The translations under genes and the position numbers were made by a program. From Aporrectodea caliginosa (taxonomy: Eukaryota; Annelida; Clitellata; Crassiclitellata; Lumbricidae): DNA of 64,000 nt. The stretch covers positions 425,001 to 489,000 of the forward strand of contig JACEVL010000021.1 in NCBI GenBank assembly GCA_020284085.1, in the 5' to 3' direction. Under the pieces are notes generated by a model that saw only the letters and a list, made by a program, of their open reading frames with translations, did not search any database and had not been told where the DNA came from. How positions within the stretch are numbered: the first letter of the stretch is position 1; each line of letters starts with the position of its first letter. Below, piece after piece: positions 57,446 through 64,000 of this stretch.

Positions 57446-57519
57446 GGCTCCAAAGACCACTGGTCACAGAACTAGAATGTCTTTAATGAATGTCGTGTGA
57501 TGAGTTGAAACTAGCGCCA

Positions 57520-58035
57520 CTGGCGACCAGTGTTATTTAAGTTTCAGTTTACTTTTCAGTTTCAGTTTTAGTTTTAGTTTTGATTTAACTTTTCAGTTTA
57601 GTTTTAGTTATAGTTTTCAAATCTTTTCAGTTTTAGTTTTAGTTTCAGTTTTCAGAACTTTTCAGTTTTAATTTAGTTCTGCAAACTTTCAGCAGAGGCA
57701 TTTAAATATCATTTTTTAATTAATGATATTCATTTTTGATTAGTAAGGACAACATATCTTATTAAGTTCATGCCTTCATGCCTCTAAGCTGCAGTTTGAA
57801 GGACTCACCGCTAACCGTCGCCACTCGATTTGTGTGCCACACAGAAAAAATTAATTCAGTTTTCAACTTTCAAGTTTAGTTTCAGTTCTAGTTTTGTACT
57901 TTTCAGTTTAGTTTTAGTTTCAGTTTTTAGAAATGTCCAGTTTTAGTTTTAGTTTCAGTTAACTTAAATAGAACTTTTCAGTTAACGATAAAGTTACTTT
58001 CAGTTTTAGTTAACTTAAATAACACTGCTGGCGAC
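57520..58035. mobile_element. 500-bp hAT MITE with perfect 8-bp target duplication
   Basis: The element spans 57528-58027. Ends CAGTGTTATTTAAGTTTCAG and, inverted, GTTAACTTAAATAACACTG. The flanking duplication is CTGGCGAC (57520-57527 and 58028-58035). The body is mostly degenerate AGTTTTAGTTTCAGTTT repeats pointing one way. hAT assignment rests on the CAGTG start and the 8-bp duplication. Confidence 0.9.
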
Positions 58036-58589
58036 TGGGCAGTATCGCGTCTTATTCACAGAACAAAGCCATTACAGGCAATTTCAATCTTTGCCATTGG
58101 GGTTAAATTGCATGTGCAGAGTGACACTTTATTTTAATATACGGTTACAAATTGAAGCGTGACGAAACCTGTGGATGAAAGGGAACATGGGAAGTAGGCC
58201 TATACAATTAATTATTTTCCATGAGTTACCATTCCCGTTTATAAGTAGGCTAAGTGATTTAGTAAGTGCGAGACAAACGTCCACACTTACAATAGAAGTG
58301 CATAAACGGTGAAAGAGAAACGGAATGGCAACCATAGAGATAGGCTCGGTCCATACGTATAATGAAGCTCGCTATACGCCAACAAGGATCTAGAAAAGCC
58401 TCAATATTCAGCTCACGCCCACTGGGTCAAAAGCATAGGCAAACCCAGACAATGCCAAAACACGACAGATTTATAACAAAATACAGTGTAAGGCCATTTT
58501 GCAAAAATACCAGAAAGATTTTACTTGACCGTTCGTACCCCACTCACTTCTCCTTATTGCCGGATTTTATCGGATCGCGTCTTGATGAA

Positions 58590-58756
58590 TTAGTCACCAT
58601 CACCACCAACACCAACACCACCATCCACCAACACCACCAATACCACCAAAACACCGTCGCCAAATACCACCACCACCACCGCCAATACCACCGCCACCAC
58701 CATCAACACCACCACAATCAACATCACCAATACAACCACCAACACCTTCAGCATTT
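58590..58756. repeat. CAC/CAA-rich trinucleotide tract
   Basis: Imperfect ACCACCAACACCAC repeats. The long His/Gln/Thr reading is an artefact. Confidence 0.85.
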
Positions 58757-58959
58757 GTGACCTGGGTGGTAATGGGCTTCTGCTCAGGTGACGTTTCTGC
58801 AAGGCACTCGGCTTCTCCGTTAGGGGTCGTTTTGTGACGGCTTATAGCGAAATGTAACGTAATATTAATATAAATATAGATCCTTTAAAACACATTGCAG
58901 TTCAACAGTTTATTATCATGCAAACGATATTGGAATTTTGGAGAAGTCATCGTAAAATG

Positions 58960-59066
58960 TAGAAGCCAGCTGAAAAGCTTCATCAACGTTTGGCAAATGA
59001 CATCTACACTCAGGAGTTAGTTGAGCTGACGATCGACGCCGTCGCTCCTATTCTGCCGCAGTAAGT
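58960..59066 (+). pseudogene. Short coding-like fragment of unknown origin
   Basis: The plus strand reads KPAEKLHQRLANDIYTQELV followed by ELTIDAVAPILPQ and a stop. Codon pattern and amphipathic composition look protein-derived, but there is an upstream in-frame stop and no start. It may be a retroelement or pseudogene scrap. Confidence 0.25.
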
Positions 59067-59742
59067 TAAAGAAATGCGACCATAAAACCAACGAAACCGG
59101 TCCATCCTCGATCATCAATCATCATGGTTCATCAGAAACGACCCAATCAGCTACTTCTTGTGTAGAACAAATTAAACCATATGAAAGAAGAACAGCACTA
59201 CTCTTAAAATTACCCACCATTCCTTCCCTCCATTCCTCGACCCATTCGTATTACTGAAACTACCGACACATTACGTGAGCTGAGAAGCAGATGCTAAAGA
59301 GGAATGTTGTGAGAAGGAACAGGAATATGCTGTGGAGCCAAAACCGAATAAGGATCTGCTTCTCGATAAGGAAACCCCCAGATCGAAGATAGCGGACTCC
59401 CCAGAAGACGCACGAGAAACCGAACGGTAATACGGGGGTTGTGCTCTCACTCTGATTCCATCCTCTTCAATGCAGTGCAAGAATACGGGAACGGTCTCCG
59501 ACTCACCATGATGACACTGGGTTACGGTTACAACTTGAAGATCCTACCAGATGAGTTATTGTATCCCCTCAGTGATAAGTTAGATTGAACTGCTTTTACC
59601 ATGAAGTAGCCATACTACGACAGCGATATTTTAAGCTTGGTCTCGTGACAATGTCGCAGAAGAAATAATTTCAGTATTCAGCATCACATCACGAAACGCA
59701 CAGTGAACACGAAAATAGAATTTGGTAATTGATACAATTAAA

Positions 59743-59925
59743 CTCTTTAACTGCTTTTAAATTATACGAAGCTTTCGCAGAATAAATCTACGAATGATTA
59801 AGTTCAAACGGAAGATTAGTTTTCTGAGCAGCAAATTCAGTCAATGCCTCTAAATACGGAAGATTGCAGTCGATACAGCATCTGACTCTCAAATATCTTG
59901 CAAGAAAATGTCTTCCAATAAAATA
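59743..59925 (-). pseudogene. 3' scrap of a sixth cGAS-like receptor copy
   Basis: The minus strand encodes YFIGRHFLARYLRVRCCIDC, then NLPYLEALTEFAAQKTNLPF and EL, followed by a 1-base insertion and a short out-of-frame end. This is the extreme C-terminus of the cGLR family, closest in layout to copy 5, which lies just 115 bases away on the same strand. The homology stops abruptly at about 59925, so only ~60 codons remain. It is probably the leftover of a tandem duplicate removed by unequal exchange or deletion. Confidence 0.88.
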
Positions 59926-60039
59926 GGCCTACTGATAGTTATTGTAGCAAGATTCTGGAAGAGTATTCAAACATATTACGAAAAGCAAATTTTCTGTAAA
60001 AACACAACCTGGTCATTGATGTGATGAAACTCTTTATAG

Positions 60040-62928
60040 TCATTTTTCTTCAGTGCGAAGCTTTAGTTGAAGAAATCTTCGAATGATGAGTTCAAACGGA
60101 AGATATGCTTTCTGAGTAGTAAAATCAGTCATTGCTTCTTGATATGGAAGATTGCAGTCGATACAACATCTGACTTTCAAATATCTTGCAAGAAAATGTC
60201 TTCCAAGAAAATAGTGACATTTAATGGAGTAATATTGCATGAGAAATACTGAGAGTTCATACCTATGAAAGTATACATTGTTGGCAAACCATTGTTCAAA
60301 CGTTAAATCGTCAGTTACCTTAAATATCCGCTTATCGTCATTTTGAGGTGACAAAAAATAATAGAGTGTGTGAAATCCAAGCAATGACTGCACGTCTCCA
60401 TCAAAAAATGAGTCAAGCGGTGGTATCAGCAAAACATTCGCCAACGAAAATTCCTTCAAATCGCTCTGCAGATCAGGCTCATGAAGAATTCGTTCACATA
60501 AATGCATCACTTGATCGTATTGGCGACACTTGTAAAGGTACAAAGCACGATAGCAGTCAATTGTGTTGCACTGGATTCCAAAGTCTTCGCGGATCACATT
60601 GTAGAATGATGTCATATTTTCTAAAGCATATTCCATCAGAGCATCAATTACTGTTTCTTTAACCATCATAGGATTTATATTAGCAGCCTCGGCCTCTGTC
60701 AAGGAATCTATTCTGCGATAAATGCTCTGTTTTGTACCATTGAAATGAGTACCTGACTTCATCGCAGCAGTACATTTCGGCTTTGTTAAAGCTTTCAGAT
60801 ATTCGTCCATAGGAAATGCTGAATCTGGAAAATCACTATAAAACACCAAATGTTTGGATATTCTTTCGGCAGATAATGCAGTTAAATAATGAGCAAACAC
60901 CTCTGGTGAAAGACGCAGATCAAGATAAAGCCGCTTGCCAATGTAATGAAGATTATTGTCAGTAATCTTCTTGTGAAGCACACACAATCCAACGATTCTT
61001 GCGACATCGTCAATAAACAACAAACAACCTGCATTCAGTGTATCCCTATCCTTTTGTGAAGTCTGATCTACGAGAACTGCAGAGCAGAATCGTATTGTTG
61101 GCTGATATTCTGATGTGGCAAAATGGAGAGCTGACAGGTAGGCCAAAGCTGCAGGAGCAATGCCGCTCAATTGTGAATCGTCACATTCTAAAGTTTTTCT
61201 AAGAAACTGTTTTGACATGAGAGACAGTAGTTGAAATTCTGAACTGCTATTTGATCCAGTTAAATTTTGCATGAGATCCTGAGCACGCAGAAATTGAAAC
61301 CGACTACTTTGGGTTGTTTGCGTTTTCGGAAAGTTATGATACTTAGACCTAATAATTTTAGGTTGCATCGAAACTGCTTCGATGAATTCAACGAAGAAAC
61401 TGCTATCCCATAAAAACTCTGCGTAACGTAAACCATATACAGTATGCAAAATATACAGTAGATTGTTATAGTACTTGTAACACAGCACCTTCTCTGTTGT
61501 TGGAAGATATGTCCATGTACTGTACATTTTCGAATTAAAAAATCTGACATGTTGTCCACTTTTAAAGCCCTGGCGCAAACCCGCACTTAACCCGTGTTTA
61601 ATTATACAACGACAAATCTTATTAGAATCTGCGAAATTAGAAGAAAACACAAAATCCAAAGATTTTAATTCACTCGCTTTTCGATATTCAAGGAGAGGCA
61701 GCAAATAATCCATGAAGTCTGGAACTACTTTTCTTGTTTTCAAAAATGTAAACTGTGTCCGAGTGATTGGCAGTATGTAATTTTCAACGAACCATTGACA
61801 AAGAATTCCAGAACTGAGGAAGTCGTTTAGTCGTCTTTCAGTCTTATCAAGGATTGTGAAGCTCGATGGCTCATGAAATAAATTTGCTTCAGGAATGAAA
61901 TAGTTCGGAAAGCATCTCCTCATTAGCCATTCCATAAGCCTTTGTAACAGCTGGCAGCAGATCGTAATAACAGAAGAGGAATCCCACCATTCAGGTGACA
62001 TCTCTTCACAAGTCCATAACATCAGAGTCTTTAAATGATACGTACAGAGAACCTCATCCTCCTTTGGACAATCCTTTTGTATTAATTCTCTCTTTGCGAA
62101 GAATCTCAGCAAATGATAGACAATCTGTTGAACTTGAGTCCAACTCTGAAGTAAAATTAACTCCGCAAGTGAAAATGAAAATCTCCACTGCTTTTCATCT
62201 TCTCGGCAAGAACGATGTGAGACATAAACAACATGACAACCATTTTGTACAACCTCGCCTATTGTATCCAGTGTCGGCCATCCGCAATTTCTCAGTCGAA
62301 CGGGCCACGATTTGGCTTCGCTAGGCCACTGAGGACAGAATACGCTTTTGACGCCATCATATCCGAAATAAAATTCAGAATCTGTTTGAGCTTTCATTGC
62401 TGGACCACTACGAATGATTGGCAACCTGCTTCTAGATAATGCACGACGCAATGAAGCAAGTTTTGAAGTTTCAGGATCGCCCATCTTCATCACCGTGTAG
62501 CAACGTGGATGAGCCTCTAGGTTAACTTCATACTTTTTATATTTCCAGTTATAGTTCATTTCACCAAAAACTCGTAATCTAACAAAACCTGGATACATAT
62601 GGTAAGGTTGAATCTGGTAGACCTCGATCGTATCAGACAGGCCACTCATATCACTTGGCAACACTGGAAAGTCGCCACTGAAGGCCAGTTCATCAGTTCT
62701 GGACATCAAGAAATCAGTGTCGTCAATGCATGTATTCAGCGGTCGAATATAGAACTCCGCATAGCTGCCACACATAATCGAATACTCTTTTGGTGCAGGG
62801 TTCTTTGACATCACTAAGTCATGCATGCTATCAGAAGCAGGAGAATACGACTTTGGAAGTAACTGGCATGTGGTAATGATGAACGCAGATGCCATTTCTT
62901 CATTCGATTTGACCGCATAGTCCATCAT
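60040..62928 (-). CDS. cGAS-like receptor (Mab-21 nucleotidyltransferase), copy 5
   Basis: Intact single-exon frame of 962 residues on the minus strand. Catalytic motifs: CGSYAEFYIRPL (GS 54-55), DTD 70-72, third Asp 191 in GYDGVKSVFCPQWP. Mab-21 lobe: WRFSFSLAELILLQSW, YHLLRFFAKRELI, YHLKTLMLWTCEEM, YFIPEANLFHE. Extension: APAALAYLSALHFATSEY, DCYRALYLYKCRQYDQVM, YLKVRCCIDCNLPY. The first of two adjacent ATGs aligns with the other copies' start (MMDYAVKS against MTKYADKS). A GAG acceptor in TTTCTCATTTGAG abuts the ATG, and an ATC microsatellite lies only ~20 bases further upstream. Predicted nucleic-acid-sensing cyclase; ligand and product unknown. Confidence 0.93.
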   Translation of the reverse strand: MMDYAVKSNEEMASAFIITTCQLLPKSYSPASDSMHDLVMSKNPAPKEYSIMCGSYAEFYIRPLNTCIDDTDFLMSRTDELAFSGDFPVLPSDMSGLSDTIEVYQIQPYHMYPGFVRLRVFGEMNYNWKYKKYEVNLEAHPRCYTVMKMGDPETSKLASLRRALSRSRLPIIRSGPAMKAQTDSEFYFGYDGVKSVFCPQWPSEAKSWPVRLRNCGWPTLDTIGEVVQNGCHVVYVSHRSCREDEKQWRFSFSLAELILLQSWTQVQQIVYHLLRFFAKRELIQKDCPKEDEVLCTYHLKTLMLWTCEEMSPEWWDSSSVITICCQLLQRLMEWLMRRCFPNYFIPEANLFHEPSSFTILDKTERRLNDFLSSGILCQWFVENYILPITRTQFTFLKTRKVVPDFMDYLLPLLEYRKASELKSLDFVFSSNFADSNKICRCIIKHGLSAGLRQGFKSGQHVRFFNSKMYSTWTYLPTTEKVLCYKYYNNLLYILHTVYGLRYAEFLWDSSFFVEFIEAVSMQPKIIRSKYHNFPKTQTTQSSRFQFLRAQDLMQNLTGSNSSSEFQLLSLMSKQFLRKTLECDDSQLSGIAPAALAYLSALHFATSEYQPTIRFCSAVLVDQTSQKDRDTLNAGCLLFIDDVARIVGLCVLHKKITDNNLHYIGKRLYLDLRLSPEVFAHYLTALSAERISKHLVFYSDFPDSAFPMDEYLKALTKPKCTAAMKSGTHFNGTKQSIYRRIDSLTEAEAANINPMMVKETVIDALMEYALENMTSFYNVIREDFGIQCNTIDCYRALYLYKCRQYDQVMHLCERILHEPDLQSDLKEFSLANVLLIPPLDSFFDGDVQSLLGFHTLYYFLSPQNDDKRIFKVTDDLTFEQWFANNVYFHRYELSVFLMQYYSIKCHYFLGRHFLARYLKVRCCIDCNLPYQEAMTDFTTQKAYLPFELIIRRFLQLKLRTEEK

Positions 62929-62946
62929 CTCAAATGAGAAATGTAT
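62929..62946 (-). promoter_or_regulatory. Splice acceptor before cGLR copy 5
   Basis: Minus strand TACATTTCTCATTTGAG precedes ATG directly. The pyrimidine tract and AG match the pattern TTTTTCATTTAG/GATG of copies 1 and 2, with G in place of A at the position before AG. Confidence 0.65.
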
Positions 62947-62952
62947 ATCTGT

Positions 62953-63190
62953 CCATCATCATCATCATCATCATCATCATCTCATCATCATCATCAATCA
63001 TCACATCATCATCATCATCATCAGCATCATCATCATCATCGTCATCACCATCATCATATCATCATCATCATCTTCATCATCATCACTATTATCGGCATAA
63101 TCACCTTCATCATCGTCATCGTAATCATCATAGTAGTCATCATAATCATAATTGTCGTAATCATCATCATCATTGTTGTCATCACTGTCA
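62953..63190. repeat. ATC/ATCGTC microsatellite upstream of cGLR copy 5
   Basis: (ATC)n with GTC, TTC and slipped variants for ~240 bases, immediately 5' of the acceptor of copy 5, as the AGT/AAT/ATT array is for copy 1. Confidence 0.95.
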
Positions 63191-64000
63191 GCAGCAGAAG
63201 CGTTTTAAATTCTAGTTGTCACCCAAATAAAGTGCTAACAATCACCTTCATCGGTTACAGTTCGGCCGATCTTGTTTAGTAGACAACCTCCTTTCAGCCA
63301 ACCATCTATGAGATGGTGACATAAAGCTTCTGACTTCTATTAACCTACTAATCGCACACATCCTTACTGATAGGTAAGTATTGCATACAATAATTCAAAT
63401 TTAACGAATCATATTCTGCGTGGCAATCCCTAAAAAATCTAAGTCTAACATCTTTTAGAATTTTTTTAGATGGTTTCCTTTTGAACAAAACATCACATCT
63501 CATGGTGCAGACTAACGAAACAACGAACTCCTATCCACAATTAACGGAGTAGGGTTCCTCAGTCCAAGAAATGGTGTCCCTCGCAACCGAAAATTACTCC
63601 GAGCTTAAATAACTGAAGCACCTATTTCTATAATATTGAAGTTTCTTGTCTATGTATTCCTGTAATAGGAACTGTTGAAAAAATGCCGTGCTGTAAATTG
63701 CACCTCTTACCTTATTATCGGTTTAAAGACAATTATATTTTTGCAAATATCATCGCAATCTTAACAAACTTTTAACTGCTTCGTAACTGTGATTTATTCC
63801 TACTGCTCTGTGCAATATCCTGTCGGCGTTTTTTTAACCGTTTCCTTTCTATTTGGTTTCTATTTTTAATATTCTGATCCAAGTCGGAAAATATAAGCCT
63901 CACTGCAAGGTAGTCTCCTACTTGATTAGCTCAGAAGTCTCCTGCTTGACTATTTCGGTGCAAAGGTGAAGAGTAGTTAGCCATTTGCCAACATCGAGCT
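63191..64000. other. 5' flank of cGLR copy 5
   Basis: No gene recognised. 63665-63925 is the direct repeat of 57205-57445. AAGTCTCCTACTTG-like motifs repeat near 63910 and 63935. Confidence 0.45.

Larger units (their letters stand above)
58036..59742. other. Intergenic between the hAT MITE and the cGLR scrap
   Basis: Apart from the trinucleotide tract and the short fragment listed separately, I see no gene. Frames at 58362-58760 and 59271-59480 lack motifs. Confidence 0.35.

Noticed and set aside
62934..63279. His/Ser-rich protein
   Set aside because: ATC microsatellite in the leader of cGLR copy 5.

Overview
This is a piece of an animal nuclear genome, most likely a marine invertebrate. 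The signs are large single-exon paralogs behind splice acceptors, GT-AG introns, LINE and SINE remnants, several DNA-transposon copies with target-site duplications and very long trinucleotide microsatellites. I cannot fix the phylum from sequence alone; a lophotrochozoan or an invertebrate deuterostome would fit. There are no bacterial-type operons, CRISPR arrays or convincing RNA genes.

The backbone is a dispersed array of Mab-21-domain nucleotidyltransferases of the cGAS-like receptor (cGLR) family. Four are intact (17870-20746 +, 40211-43117 +, 49899-52769 -, 60040-62928 -), one is full length but broken (28048-30972 +), and one is a 3' scrap (about 59743-59925 -). Each intact copy is about 956-968 residues. 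The first ~360 residues form the nucleotidyltransferase plus Mab-21 helical lobe, with the GS, DxD and third Asp motifs kept. About 600 further residues, helical and partly TPR-like, are conserved in every copy. Each start codon lies directly behind a splice acceptor, so the genes probably have a non-coding first exon and one large coding exon.

Layout: 1-5.6 kb and 32.2-39.2 kb are two arms of a diverged inverted duplication (blocks A-B ... B'-A') around a ~26.6 kb interior. The interior holds a ~1.1 kb ATGT-rich satellite element, MITEs and SINEs. It also holds two minus-strand exons of a transmembrane receptor with five YxxL/I motifs in its tail (12.0-12.9 kb), cGLR copy 1, a 5-kb AAT-microsatellite field with three truncated restriction-like-endonuclease (R4/Dong-like) retrotransposons, and the broken cGLR copy 2. 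The right arm holds a four-copy 154-bp tandem repeat, a decayed multi-exon gene and a TATA-less promoter-like NRF1/ETS pair. From 39.2 kb to the end are cGLR copies 3, 4, 5 and 6, two hAT elements with perfect 8-bp target duplications, and more microsatellites.

Taken together this looks like a fast-evolving innate-immunity locus: nucleic-acid-sensing cyclases in several states of birth and decay, and a candidate signalling receptor, in DNA heavily reshaped by transposons and repeats. Enzyme products, ligands and expression cannot be read from the sequence.
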